Positions 33,107 through 45,282 of a stretch of DNA of 64,000 nucleotides are shown piece by piece. Below the pieces are notes generated by a model. It was given only the letters and a program-made list of their open reading frames with translations, did not search any database and was not told the origin of the DNA. The position numbers and the translations under genes are program-made. How positions within the stretch are numbered: the stretch's first letter is position 1; each line of letters starts with the position of its first letter. The stretch comes from Pseudoneurospora amorphoporcata. Taxonomy: Eukaryota; Ascomycota; Sordariomycetes; Sordariales; Sordariaceae. The DNA is taken from positions 1-64,000 of the forward strand of contig MU859172.1 of the NCBI GenBank assembly GCA_033297205.1. The letters are read 5' to 3'.

Positions 33107-33994
33107 CTAGTTCGCGCCCAAGAATGGCATTACCGTACTCAAAAAGTCCTCCTTCCCATCCACAAAGGACACATGCCCAGCATTCGGGATAACCTTAAGC
33201 TCAGCCTTCAGACTCTCGGGGCAAGCATCCCGCAACTCCTTCATCTTCTCGGGCAAATCAGCATCCTTCTCGCCAACCACAAGTAACACATGCTGGACAC
33301 AGTTTCCAAGTCCCGGCATCAAGGGTCGGATATCGAAGGAATCGGACCTCAGGGCGGCAACACAGGTCTCGAAGCCATCAATGCTGGTCTGCTTCATCAG
33401 TGTCTGCACACGCTCCGCTTCGGTTGGGTTGGCCTTGATCCAGTCTTGTCCAAACCAGCGGTCCAGAGTCTCGGCCACGGCCTTCTCCATAGATCCGTGC
33501 TCTCTGGCGGCAGCGACACGCGGGCCAAAGGCATCGGGCACGCCGGCGTTCTTGGGCGAAGCAGATATGGTGTCGCAGATAACAAGATTCTGGACGACGC
33601 CGGGGTAACGGCTGCTGAAGACCACGCCTAGTGCAGCACCCATGGAAACGCCAATCCAGGCGTGCAGTGAAGGGGTGAAAGCAGCATCGGGGGAGTGATG
33701 GCCGTGGAAGGCAGCGGCGACGTCAGGGCTGATCAGAAGGGCGTGGACGTCTTCGGCAAGAGAGGCGAAAGTAGTGGAGGAGAGATCGTCGGGCACACCT
33801 GAGGTGCCGTGGCCGGGTTGATCGTAGCGCAGAACGCGATATCCGGCATCGTGGAGGCGTTCTACGATGTGGTCCCAGAAGTGATACTGGGAATAGAGTG
33901 AGTTGGAGAGGAGGACGGTGGGTCGGGCGGGCTCATTGGAGTAGGTGAGCTCGTACGAGATGGTTCGTCCAGACGGGAGCGAAAAGACGGCCAT
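33107..33994 (-). CDS. Alpha/beta hydrolase, 3-oxoadipate enol-lactonase-like
   Basis: This is an intronless 295-residue alpha/beta hydrolase. The nucleophile elbow is G-V-S-M-G with Ser117, the acid is Asp244 in GEKDAD, and the base is His274 in NAGHVSF. The oxyanion-side motif RYDQPGHGTS at 56-65 replaces the bacterial RYDxRGHG. Order, length and motifs match PcaD-type 3-oxoadipate enol-lactonases and related esterases. A beta-ketoadipate role (hydrolysis of the enol-lactone) is possible, but fungi usually use 3-carboxymuconate cyclase chemistry and this subfamily is broad, so the substrate stays open. The coding strand has an A23 run ending six bases before the ATG. Confidence 0.85.
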   Translation of the reverse strand: MAVFSLPSGRTISYELTYSNEPARPTVLLSNSLYSQYHFWDHIVERLHDAGYRVLRYDQPGHGTSGVPDDLSSTTFASLAEDVHALLISPDVAAAFHGHHSPDAAFTPSLHAWIGVSMGAALGVVFSSRYPGVVQNLVICDTISASPKNAGVPDAFGPRVAAAREHGSMEKAVAETLDRWFGQDWIKANPTEAERVQTLMKQTSIDGFETCVAALRSDSFDIRPLMPGLGNCVQHVLLVVGEKDADLPEKMKELRDACPESLKAELKVIPNAGHVSFVDGKEDFLSTVMPFLGAN

Positions 33995-34000
33995 GTTGTC

Positions 34001-34023
34001 TTTTTTTTTTTTTTTTTTTTTTT
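34001..34023. repeat. Homopolymer T23 (A23 on the hydrolase coding strand)
   Basis: This is an uninterrupted run of 23 T. It lies in the 5' leader of the minus-strand hydrolase, six bases before its start codon. Such tracts exclude nucleosomes and, if transcribed, give a poly(A) leader next to the start. Confidence 0.9.
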
Positions 34024-37000
34024 GGTGGTTCTCTTGTTGCTTTATTCTCTGGTTGATTGGACTTTAGCAAGGTTAAGTGTAGAAAGAAGTCAGTGGTCCA
34101 GGTATGGTGCAATTTTAAACCCGAGGCTGGTGATTAGGTAATGTGACCAAGTTCGAATTGGTTCGATCCGTAAGGCGGGATGCATGCGGAGGTCAATCTG
34201 AGGAAGGTGGGGCGGGTCGGCGGAGGGGCTTCGTGGTGGCCGGGCATCCCTTCTCGGACGGATTGACGGACTGCGGCTCGGAGCGGGACAAGTGCGGGGT
34301 TGCTGACGACGGGATCGGCCGGCAAGGTGGAATCAATGGCGTCACACCGGAATGCGGGGGAATGGATGGAGGTGAAGACGGTGAGCCACACATTTTACAC
34401 GCCGAGTCCTTTGGCCCAAACCTAAAAGCAACCCAATGTCTCAATACGTTAGGCTTTCGCTGCCCGGTGGCCACGCTTTTGTGAGACTCTCCCACCCTGT
34501 GCAACATGTCTGTCCAACGTGGTGCAGTGCATTCTGTGGTTGTGCATCAAGTTTGCATGACAATATTGCCAATCAAGACCACTGCGCTGCGACAGACAAG
34601 CAGTTGAGGTTAGAAGTACAAAATCAAGCGACTTTAAAAACGACATTGGATGCTGACGGCCGACCGCAGAGTCGCGAGATGGTGCAGACCCATCAAAGAC
34701 ATGCTTGTGTCTATGTCTGAAAAGGCCAAAGAAGCGATTCCCATTCGCACTCCCGATTCACCGGTCAACTATGGCTCAACACAAACAGCAGCGTGTCTGG
34801 AACAAGGGTGGCCATCGTCGTCATGTTGTAAACCACTGCAGTCTTGGCGCAGGAACGAACAAAGTGGCCAATCAGAGCCCGCTAACCACACAGTAAACTA
34901 AAGAAAAGCATCGCCCTGTTTCTCAAGAGAGCTGAGATCAGAAACTGTTAGTCCCGCTTAGCCTCATGAACCTCCCAGAGGATCAGGTCTCGAGCCGGTG
35001 TTTTGGCCGCCATCGAATTTTCTTGCCCCATGGGCAGCTTGGTTGACTGATTGGACCTGAACCACGTCCCCCAATGACGGAGATTTCTCAATGCGCTTGT
35101 CGATGAGAGATCACATCTTTTTTTTTTTCCGTGAGCAAAAGTCAGGGGCACCCGCATCCCGGCTTTTCCGCATCTTCCGTCATCAAACACGGCAGACAGA
35201 GAGGGCGGGGAGGAAAGAAAGTTCATTGTTTGGAAACTGGGTTGGGAGACGTCTGTACATGATAAGTGAGGCGGTAGAGTTGGAGCAGTGGTATCGCTCA
35301 CGGCACATGTCGTCGATCATCGAGCCAGCTCTTTTTCTCGAACCAACGGTTAGGCCTAGCGGATTTGGTCATCTGGCGGGAGCAGGCGGACAGCCGCCGG
35401 AGGACTTGACTATAACAGCACTACAGAGCAACCCTGATGCCGGGCCCCCGGGTATGAAAAGGGGGCCAAACCCGTCAAGGGTGTCCCCTTTCCCCACAAG
35501 CCTAGATTAAAAACGTCAGGCACAGGGCAAAAGAGCCGGTCTGGATACGACGCCAGAATATTTCCGTTCCGAACGGTGCTTTGTACCATGTCTCTTTTGC
35601 TTCAGTGCCTCCAAGTGTTGACCGCTTCAATAACTCTAGCACAGGTGGCTTACGGCTTTACGGATACATGTTAGCTTCTGTCTTCCCAAGCTCACTTTTG
35701 AACTAGGTATTCTTACAAACAGAAAGATAACCCTGCAAACGAGCGGTCAGCCAGGATTTGGTATGGCGTAGACATGAAAAAATAACGTCGTTGCTATCAT
35801 TCTTGATACCATGTTTCGGCCGCACCGCAATATCATAAGCCTGACCTCGTGGCAACAGCAACCACCATGACTGTGTCCAAACAATGTGGTGTCCTTCTCC
35901 ATTCGGAGTGGCTGCTACCTATAAAATGTCTTTTTGTTAAAAATAGCCCATCTTCTCTCCCGGTTTGGCCTTGGTCAAGGGTTGCCAAGCGTGCCCCCAC
36001 GATGGCATATTAATCTGTTTCGTTCAGCAATAGCTTCCCCGTCTTCGTAATTCTCTACCGTTGCCCCTTTTTTATCATCTCAGAAGGAGCACCACTTGGC
36101 TTGCAATCTCTCGTGAGGACGTCAGGACTCGAAGGAGTCAGGGGCCCGGCCAGCATGGGCCCACTCGGCAACGGATCCCCGGTCCCGGCAGCACGGACAG
36201 GAAGAAAGACCGGGTGACTGGGTGGGTCAGGAACACAGATCTGTGGGAGATTTCTCGCAGAAGGCACGCCACGGAGAGTCAATGAATGCGCGGTGAGGGT
36301 GAGTCTGGCTACGGGGGCGAGGCCCTTGACACCGGTGATACACGTTCCCAACTGGCCCCCCAACGTCGACCCTGTGGGAAAAACAACGGCGTTGCACCGG
36401 GTTGTTCGCTAGAGTTTAGGGGCCGGTAGCCGATTCGCGTGTGGAGAAGAAGCCAAAAGGCGGGATCGTGGTATCTCCAGCGTGGTACACCCTATATTAT
36501 GTAGCACCAAGACTCGCGATATGTGCTAGGAGTAGCAGGGCCATGTGTACGGCTCCATAGCCACGGATCGAATGGAAGCTTCTTTGAGAAGTCGATGGGC
36601 TCTGGCTCCTCATCACCCCCGTAAGACCTCGTTGTCGCGAATCTTGGCTGTCGTGGTTAGCGGCTGGTTAGCCATGTCCCCCCTTTCGCCTTTCTTGGAG
36701 CCTTGTTGCCTCCTCAGGTCAAGGGGCCCCAACGAAAAGCAACAAAAACAGCGACAGGAGAAAGGCCAAAATACACGAGAATAATTTCAAGGGGCCTCCA
36801 CATGAGCTCGATCGCCAGGGGTGGACTCCATCTCATCATGGCGATATCCGCGCACACGATGCCAGTTCACATCTCCTGGAACCGCTAGCCGTACGCAGTT
36901 TGAAGACAGAGCGAGACAGAGGAGAGAGTCCGGTCATCATGTGGGATTGTTACCTCTAGAAGGTTTGGAGCACATCCCATCGAGTCCGACCTGCCAGGGA

Positions 37001-38000
37001 CCTTGAATGGTCTTGGTCAATAGGGGAACCTTTGCAAGAGGTGGATGCCTCCACGGCAACCAAGACGGATTGCCGGGTACCTGTTCAGACGGGAGTAGGT
37101 ACCTAGACTAGGCCAGTTGATCCAGGACAAGACCGTCAGTCCCAAAGAACAATGAAAGCAGTCGGTAGCGTGCTCATCATGGGCCGTGATGGACAGCATG
37201 GTGTCTTTGATGAGGCACGCGTGGTGATGGGCATCGCAAGTGGTTCCGCGAATGATTGACAAGATTAGCGGAAGCGCAAAGGAGGCGATTGGACAAAAAG
37301 CATGCTGGGTGATGCCCGGCGGATGGCGGGAGGGCAGCCCCAGGACTCGGAGGCGGCAGTCCATCCTTCTAGCGCAAGTCAGATGACCCACTTTGTGGAT
37401 GCCGCGTGTCTGTACAGAAAATGACGTATCAGGGATTACCAGACCGTAGGTTGGTGTCCCTTATTCATGGGGGGGGGTCCTTCGGCCTGGGCCTCTGGTG
37501 TACATAGTCGGTGCACGTAGAGGTACGCACCCAAGGCACGCACGGTAGGGGCCGCCGCGCTGCTACAGATGCCGCCTGTCCTTGCTTAGGTTTGTTTCAT
37601 TTTCAATTTTCGGGCTGCTGCAGGGCATTGCATTCGCATTGGATGCATTCATCCAGGCGTAAAGTTGCAGTGCAGTTGAGGGCTGTCAAGGTTGATGGAA
37701 ATGAAGATAGTCGAGTCGAGACCTTACCTTATCCTCACTAGCGTGTTCAAGTAGACGGGATTTGAACGTTTCCCCCTCACCAGGTCCCTCGTCGCTGTTC
37801 CACCGTCGAGCAAGTACTTACAAGCTCCATCCGGCATCTGGACGAGTTGCCTCCAATTCTAAAACAAAAGCAGCAAGGTGCGCTTGCATTGGACATCAAG
37901 GAGATTCCTTTCATTAGTTGGCACCCGATCGACCTACACTCTCTCTTTGCTTTATTTTCTACTATTACTAGTAGTGAACCATTCATAAGGTATCCACGAA
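34024..38000. other. Long gene-poor region
   Basis: I found no supportable coding region on either strand in about 4 kb. Short open frames here lack family motifs, and no splice joins extend them. Composition is mixed and includes a few G/C runs (near 37469). I see no tRNA or 5S rRNA. Confidence 0.5.
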
Positions 38001-39290
38001 CCCCCCCCCCCCCCCCGGGCGCTTCTCTTCACCTTTGCGGCGTCGTACTACGTACCCGATCCAAGGAACCTGGAACTCCCCGTCGGGTCTATCTCCAACC
38101 AACCATTCACCACCACTACGTTCCATACATACCTACATTTATTCTCCTTGCCCCCCTCTCCCGCCCTGTTGGAGCTCCTGGATCCAACCAACCAACGTGG
38201 AACCTCACCACTACCGTCAACATCATCGTCACCAGCGTCAACATCATCAACAACAACAACACAACAACAACAACAACAACCACCGACGTTGTCACGACTG
38301 TTCGACGATAACCACATATAGAGCCATCTACCTAGACGAGACGACGTGAACGATTATTGTAGACATCGAGGCGCATTTACTCACGCACGCACACACGCAT
38401 ACACACACCCAACAACCGTTGTTGCATTTGGAAACACTCGATCTGGTCACGGCCCGTTGCCTGAATTGCTGCCGTTTTTTGTTTGGATCAGTTGCCCGAG
38501 TCGAGCTCGTGCATTGTGCCGCCGTGGACAGTTGTGGATTCCTCGGGTTTCATACTTTTTATTTTTTCAATTTTTTTACTACTTTCGCTCCTTTTCTTGG
38601 GCCTTTCCAACCTACATCAACATTCATTCATTCCCCTCTCGCCTGGTTTTGCCGGCGTCGTCCACTCCGCCGTCCACTTCGACTTCCACACTTGCTGGGG
38701 AGCTGCAGCGGCCCTCTTCCGCGTCATTGGAAAATCACGCCCCTCTCCACTCTACGAGAAATCTGCAATCGAGTTCCGCCCATCCGCATCCGCCAGGCCT
38801 GGCATTGCACCAAGCACACAAAAACCTGGCTTCAGCTGCTCGCCAGTCTGTCCTGTATCCTTATAACCTCCGGTGCCTCCCCGTCTGTCTCCCTGACACC
38901 TGCACCGTCTGCACGTCTAGCGCTTGTTTCGCAGAACGCGGCGCTTCCTGGTCCGATCAACATCTAGCGTACCTAACCCCAACCCCCAACCGCCTGGCCT
39001 GAAATCCAGCAGTATCGTCCAGTCTCGGTCCAGTCCGTGTCCGTGTCTTTTCGTCCGAAGCCACCACCACCCCCTTCGGCCCTCTTTTCTCGACTACCCT
39101 CCCCGGAGTCAATCAGGCCAACAACAACTTTAGAACCTTTTTTAAAAAAAAGTCCGGCCTTGCTTGGTTTTGCTGGTCTGCTGGTCTCTCTGCCGCACCA
39201 GCTGTTTCGGCCGCCTCCCTCCCCCCCCCACAACAACTTTGCTTGGAGGATCACCAAAGAAAACAGAAAAAAAAGGAGAAAAGAAAAAAG
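38001..39290 (+). other. Probable promoter and long leader of the RRM-R3H gene, with simple repeats
   Basis: The stretch opens with a C16 run (38001-38016) and contains a CAA microsatellite (38248-38281). Long pyrimidine-rich stretches follow, leading to an AAAGAAAA-rich segment right before the ATG at 39291. Long, pyrimidine-rich leaders with short upstream frames are usual for regulatory genes in filamentous fungi. No conserved coding sequence is seen; open frames here are on the GC-skewed leader only. Confidence 0.5.
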
Positions 39291-41431
39291 ATGAATCCAC
39301 AACCAGACATCTCGGGTTACTTTCCCTCCGCCTACCCCATGAACAACGCGAATCGCTCCCCCGGTTCTTCGCGCCCGGGTTACAACACCGCCGTCGGCCT
39401 CACGGGCGTCAGTCGCATGACGCAGCGACAGATGGAGGCCATCGGTCAGCCCTCCGCTGCCCTCTTCGCCGCCGCCGACGATCGCTTCGCTTCCTACGAT
39501 AACGCTGCCTTCCGACACAACAGGCTACAACCAGCTGCTGCTTTCGCGACTGACAGCTTCATTGGAAACAACCAGGCTTGGGCTTATAACGCCGGCGCAA
39601 ACACTGTGAATGGCGCTTTGGGCGACAATAGGGTGCGCAATGGCGGTCGTCGGGCTCTCCCCACGGTTCGTTTCATCTTTTGTCTACAGCACATCTAGCA
39701 CCATCACCACCCCCCTCCCCCCCCCCCCCTGCCCGCTACCCTTTTCGCTACCTGCCATATATGTACCATGCATGTTTGCTGACCGTGGTTCTGTTACCTC
39801 CTTTTAGGAATGGATGTCCGAACAAAATGGCCTTGGAAGCCATGCTCTCAACACCCCTTCGACACAGTACTCTTCCGCTTTTGGCCAGTCCGGGGGCCTG
39901 GTGAACGGCAACGACAACTTCGCAGGTGACCGCCATGGTTATCCCGGCAGCATGTACGACGCTCGCCATGATCCCAAGTCCCTCGGCAGCGACCTCATCC
40001 CTACCGCTATTGTCATCAAGAACATCCCTTTCAACGTGAGGAAAGAGATGCTTACCCAGATCATGACCGATCTTGGCCTTCCCCAGCCTTATGCCTTCAA
40101 CTACCACTTCGATAACGGTATTTTCCGTGGTCTCGCCTTCGCCAACTTCCAAAGCCCCCTGGATACCCAGACCGTCATCGAGCAGCTCAATGGTTACGAG
40201 GTTCAAGGCAGAAAGTTGAGGGTGGAGTACAAGAAAATGCTCCCTGAGCACGAGAGAGAGCGCATCGAGCGCGAGAAAAGAGAGAAGCGCGGCCAGCTGG
40301 AGGAACAACACCAGCCCATTGCCCTGCACTCCCAGTCTTCCATGCACTCCCTGAATGCCGCTCACACTAGCAGATCTCGCAACTCGCCGTTGCGTAAGTC
40401 GTCTCGCCGCGATCTTTTGCCGCCAAACTCTAACCAGGATGATGCTACAGGAGATGTTGACCTCAACAACCCCGAAACTCTCAAGTTTTATACCGAGTTG
40501 ACTCTCTTCCGGAATGACCCCAACCGCGAAATCATCATCTTCCCTGCCAGCATTACCCCCCAGCAGCGTCGTACCGTCCACATTTTGGCCCATAACATGG
40601 GCCTTGAGCATCGTTCCGTAGGCGAGGGTCTTACTCGCCAGTTGCACGTCATTAAAGACACGGCCACTGCCACCTTGGCCAGCATGGCGCCTCCTATGCA
40701 CATCTCCCCTGGTGTATCGGCCGATGCTCACCGTCGCGGTCTTAGCCGTGCCGCCACCATTGACTTCGCCGAGTCTCGTGCCAATGCTCAGGGTCAGTAC
40801 GCCACCTTGGGTAGACAGGGCAGACACGGCCCGACTCTGGAGCTTCCTGACAGTCCCGATGGCGGCATCAACGCGTTGCGCGGTGTCAAGTCCTTTGCGG
40901 ACCTGCGATCATACACACCCAGCCCCTCGCTCTCAGCTTCTGGTTTCCCGCAGAGCAGCCTTCACAGCTCCAGCATCGCTCAGTATGGCGAGTATAGTGC
41001 CAGCCTCGGTGGGCCTAACAGCGTAATGACCACGCCAACCACACCTGGTGCAGCTTCCAACAAGGACACTTCGCTCCTGGTCTCGGAGCTTGGCTCTCTG
41101 TCACTCAGCGAGCCCTTCAACGGCAACCGCCTCAGGCCCAGAGAGACTCCTGGCGCAATCGGCAGCCAGCGCTCTCCTTTGAATGGAAATAGCACTCGCA
41201 GCGTTCCGGAGCGTCAGCCTCTCGGACCGAGCAGCGGTGACTGGGGTGAGAGCATTGGCTTTGCCGGACGCCAACGCACCAATGGTCACATGCAGCGTGG
41301 TAGTGGTATGTCTACAGTCTCTCAGTCTTGAAATCTTTTTGGAGATAACTGTTACTGACAAGTAAACAACAGATTCATCCGACAATGGCACGCGCGGAGC
41401 GGCGACGTCTACCTCCTCGAGGTTCCAGTAG
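39291..41431 (+). CDS. RNA-binding protein with RRM and R3H domains (PIN4 / Cip1-Cip2 family)
   Basis: The model is join(39291..39665, 39808..41305, 41373..41431), 643 residues, introns 142 and 67 bp. The RRM spans about residues 190-270, with RNP2 IVIKNI and RNP1 FRGLAFANF. A highly charged Glu/Arg helix follows at 274-290. The R3H domain spans about 348-408, with the signature R-x3-H in QRRTVHILAHNMG. The rest is Ser/Pro/Gln-rich. The same order is found in budding-yeast Pin4 (a Rad53-linked cell-cycle factor) and fission-yeast Cip1/Cip2, which control stress mRNAs. I infer a cytoplasmic mRNA regulator. The start at 39291 has a better context than an upstream non-ATG extension. A C13 run lies in intron 1 (39717-39729). 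Confidence 0.93.
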
Positions 41432-43411
41432 GATTGGAATTTAGAAACCAGCTCGCCGCCGCCTTGGCAATACTCACGGACGAACACTTGAGGTGTTCAA
41501 CGTGATGTCAGATTTGTGGTCCCTTTGTGTGGAGCTGCCACTTTTCTACCCTTGGGCCCATGCATTGCCTTACCATGCAGCGGCGGTTGGATGTCGTCGG
41601 TCTGAAGAAACGAGGCCTCTCAATGTGTGCCACTAAAGCTCAAAGCTCTGCCCATCTTCTCGTTTTATCGACAACTCATCGTTTGTTGGATCTTGATGTG
41701 GCTGTTAATTTGCGATAGCGGCATCCTCCAGCTCCTTGGTCTATCTCCTCCTATCTGCATCGGCATGGATACAGCATCTTCAAGGCCCCGAAATCCAAAG
41801 GTCCAAGCTTCAACATCATTTTCAAATGCGTCCACAGCGGCTGTTTCCTCGCTCTCCTCCGCGCCAGACGCTTTCTTTTCCTTTTTTTTTGGAAAGTGCT
41901 GGTCCCGGAGTATGCGAAGCGATCTCAACCGTGGGTCTTCTGATTTCAAGCTGAGATAACGAACAACAGCTTCTTGATCGGTGTTTCAAATGCTTTTCTG
42001 GAGAAAGCGCAACACTTCCGATCCGGCTCACCGACGACATGGGCGCTCCACCTCCTTTTTATCACCAATCTTTAAGCGACTTGTAATATCTTTGCATCTA
42101 GCCACCATCTAGTGTATTGGATGGGCTTTTTGAGATTTTGGCTTTCTTTGCAGGCGCCTGTTGCGCGGGTCTCGGATAGCATGTGGTGGACTTTCCAATT
42201 GCTCAAAAGGCTATGGTTTTGACTATTGACGCCTCGCGTTGGCTTTGGTTCAGAGGATTCGGGCGACAATTCCTCGACTTTGAATCTGCGTATACCCGAA
42301 ATATGATGACGACGATCGGATACCACAAAAAAAGAGAAGACACGGAAGAGATGAAAGATTTTGGGATACAAGAGTTTTTTTTTTTTTACAGCTATATGGG
42401 CAACCATTTACGCCAATGGCCTGGTCAGCCTCAGCGTGCTTTCTCACGGCCCAATCTGCTGCGCCATATTCTTGGTCTTCAGGTACACACGGTCTTACAG
42501 GCCTGCCTTGAAGGCTTGAAAGCCGCAGAGAAGGAAGGGCCGGTTGAGAAGGGCCGGCTGACGGGCTTTCACGACTGTTATGGTTTACGACGTCACGTCC
42601 TAGATGGTCATGACAATGTCCTTTGCTAGGCGGACTGATGAGGGACCACGTCCTGCTAGCGAGGATATCAAAAGAAGACATACGCTGTCAATACCTAATA
42701 CATGTCACCCACCCCATACACACATCACCCTCACTCTCGTTTGCCCGTGATGGAGTCTGCACTGCTCCTAGCTATCTATTTGCCACGGTGTTGATGGTTG
42801 GCGGAGGACAGTTGCTCATCTGACCTTTGGAAACTCAGAAAAAGTTGATCCATTTTCACTCATTGTCCTTTAATAATAGTTTATTGCTTGTACCTATATA
42901 ACTCACGGGTTTCCTTGGATATTCTGAAATATCATTTTAATGCTATAAGCGTCCATTTGGATGTATAAAGTCATGAGGATTTAGCGTTTGAACCGTTCAA
43001 AGAGAAGATGTGACGTTTCTTGCGTGTCTTTATGCACTCACTCGTTTTCCCTGGAATGTCCCCCACAAGTTTCCTTGCTGCTGTGTGTAAGGAAGTCACT
43101 AGCCGCCTCGGGCAGGAAAGATGAGAGAGACTGGAAGCCACGGTATGATGTTGGCGCGCCTTCTATTGTCCGATCGACTGTTTGTGATTTTCAGTGGCAG
43201 CCACGATCTTCACAGAGCCAAGTTCGGGGACATTAGCAGTTGCAAGAGTGGGGCCTCAATGTGTGACAACCTCACTCGGATTTTGAGTCACCTTACACCC
43301 CACACCACTCCCATCGTTATCCAATCTGCACCGTCGGTTCCTTTCCCTCTAAACCAAACAACACCACCAGCCTTTATAAACAAGTAACACGAAAACACAA
43401 ACAAAGACAAA
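41432..43411. other. Intergenic, no gene seen
   Basis: This 2-kb stretch between two plus-strand genes should hold the 3' UTR of the RRM-R3H gene and the promoter of the phosphatase. I see no supportable coding region. Confidence 0.5.
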
Positions 43412-44593
43412 ATGGATACCCCATACGCGACAGAAGTCTCCATCGCCACACCAGCTATCCAACTTGCCGCACGCATCTCTAAACACGTCCTAACATCGGC
43501 CAACAAGGGCACCATCGAGAAAGCCGAGGATCTCTCTCCCGTCACCGTAGCCGACTTTGCCATCCAGGCCTACCTCACCAAGGTCCTATCCTCCTCCTTC
43601 CCCACCGACAGCTTCGTAGGCGAGGAGTCCGCCGCCGCCCTGCGCGCCAACCCCGACCTACTGCAGCGGGTGTACGACGTCATTCACGAGTGCATTGACG
43701 AGGTCTCCTCATCCAGCGGCGGCGAAAAGAACGAGTCGCAGAATGAGATTGCCGAGGTGGTGAAGCGGGGCGCGCCCGAGAGCAAGGAGCAAGTGTGCGA
43801 GCTCGTCGACCGGTGCGGCGATGGTGGCAAGGACGGGCTGAGTGCCGATTCGGGACGGACGTGGGTCTTTGATCCGATTGATGGCACCAAGACGTTTGTC
43901 CGCGGTGAGCAGTACGCTATCAACGTCGCGCTGCTCGAGGGCGGGAGGCAGATTCTCAGCGTAGTGGCGTGTCCGTTGCTGAGCAGGAAGGCGACAGCAC
44001 CGGTGAACAATGCGAGCGTGTTCAAGGTTGACGAGGGTGAATATGGAGAAGAAGGGTGTATTGTGTATGCGGTTCGAGGTTTTGGGGCGTATGTGAGACC
44101 CTTGTTTGTTGGACAGGGTTCTGATTTGGCAATGGGCGCTTCAGAGCCGCTGGAGAGACATGCGGATAGCGTTACGGTTTCCGGGCTGAGGTCGGTATCA
44201 TGCTGGAATCTGCTGGATTCTGGGGTGGACGATGCACATAAGGCGGCCACGGAGAGGCTCGGCGTCGAGTTCCCAGGTTCCGATCTGCTTGGGTGGGTGC
44301 CGAGGTGGGTGTCGCTGGCCTTGGGGTTGGCGAACATGACTGTCTGGGTCTACAAGAGACGTGATAGATATGCAAAGATATGGGACCATGCCGGAGCCAT
44401 GCTTCTTTTTGAGGAAGTTGGTGGCATGATCACCGATGTTGATGGAAAGGAGATTGATCTGACCAAGGGGAGGAAGTTGAGTGCGAACTTTGGGTTCGTG
44501 GCCGCGCCGAGAAGCGTTCACCATGTTGTCCTGAAGGCTGTAAGAGAGACTCTGATGGAACAGGGCAAGGAGACGCTTTTGGGTACGGCTTAA
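43412..44593 (+). CDS. met22: 3'(2'),5'-bisphosphate nucleotidase (MET22/HAL2 family)
   Basis: This is an intronless 393-residue member of the inositol-monophosphatase fold. It removes the 3'-phosphate from PAP and PAPS, side-products of sulfate assimilation, and is the classic lithium/sodium target in yeast. Metal-site residues are in place: Asp48 (VTVADFAIQ), Glu71-Glu72 (GEESA), the DPIDGTK motif at 154-160 and WDHAGA at 324-329 (Asp325). It is longer than yeast Met22 (357) because of an acidic Ser/Glu/Lys-rich insertion at about 98-148. It has a good leader and start (AAAATGG). Cytosolic. Identification is solid. Confidence 0.95.
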   Translation: MDTPYATEVSIATPAIQLAARISKHVLTSANKGTIEKAEDLSPVTVADFAIQAYLTKVLSSSFPTDSFVGEESAAALRANPDLLQRVYDVIHECIDEVSSSSGGEKNESQNEIAEVVKRGAPESKEQVCELVDRCGDGGKDGLSADSGRTWVFDPIDGTKTFVRGEQYAINVALLEGGRQILSVVACPLLSRKATAPVNNASVFKVDEGEYGEEGCIVYAVRGFGAYVRPLFVGQGSDLAMGASEPLERHADSVTVSGLRSVSCWNLLDSGVDDAHKAATERLGVEFPGSDLLGWVPRWVSLALGLANMTVWVYKRRDRYAKIWDHAGAMLLFEEVGGMITDVDGKEIDLTKGRKLSANFGFVAAPRSVHHVVLKAVRETLMEQGKETLLGTA

Positions 44594-44729
44594 GGTGTGG
44601 ATTTCACGATCTCCTACAAGAAGACCCCGGCCGCATGGTACCATCAGCAGGAATTATTAGCCGTTTTCTGAAGTCTCTGTATGATCACAGCTTTCTACCC
44701 CTCCTTGTACCTGGCTAACTGTCCTCACG

Positions 44730-45282
44730 TTATTTACCATACCCACTTGTGAGTCCCTTGATTTTCCTTGCAACGGTTTTAGCGAATTCCGGTATACCGG
44801 ATATAACACCGATGATGCGAGCAGCATTCCCTTCCTGTTCTGGCCTTATAAACTTCCAAGCAAGTGGATCGACGACCTTCCATGGGGCAACCATTGGGAT
44901 AACAAGTGTGCTCAACTCAAGAGCAGGAGTGGGAGCGCTCGGGTATACGTCAACTGCTCATTGGGCGACCGGGAGCCGAAGAATGCTTGCTCGATATCCT
45001 CGATACAATGTTCGGGAAATTCAACTAAATACCGGTCCCTTTTGGGCTGATAATACTGTTAGACCGGCTCCATGGCAGAATGAGCTGAGCTAAACTTACC
45101 CAACTAGTGCATTCATCATGCGGAAAGAGCGCATGCAGTAGCTCCTTCAGCTCAGATGCGCTGACATAACGGGAGTGTATCGTGATGGTGACACCGCCTT
45201 GGGATGTCTCGCTGATTTCTGCTCCATCCCTGAATGTTAAGAGTATCCGGGAAGTAGCCCCCATGGGTAAGCTTTCCGCCAT
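44730..45282 (-). pseudogene. Small spliced gene of unknown family, probably frameshifted
   Basis: On the minus strand, exon 45100..45282 joins exon 44912..45046 across a 53-bp intron (GTAAGT, TCTAAC, CAG, phase 0), giving 105 residues. They include an SRILLTFRDGAEISE strand pair and an ELKELLHALFPHDE helix. A stop at 44912-44914 ends it, yet the next frame continues convincingly to 44730 (VIPMVAPWKVVDPLAWKF, ARIIGVISGIPEF). One base near 44950 would connect them into a ~170-residue protein. I do not recognise the family. It is either a recent pseudogene or two overlapping small genes. It is convergent with the phosphatase. Confidence 0.45.

Noticed and set aside
34150..34180. GGTTCGATCC resembling a tRNA B box
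   Set aside because: No T-stem pairing around it, no A box upstream and no cloverleaf could be drawn.
37742..37790. GTTCAAATCC on the minus strand, tRNA-like
   Set aside because: The flanks do not pair as a T arm, and no anticodon arm or acceptor stem follows.
38346..39002. 218-codon open frame before the RRM-R3H gene
   Set aside because: It has a pyrimidine-driven Ser/Pro/Leu/His composition without any motif; it lies in the probable leader.
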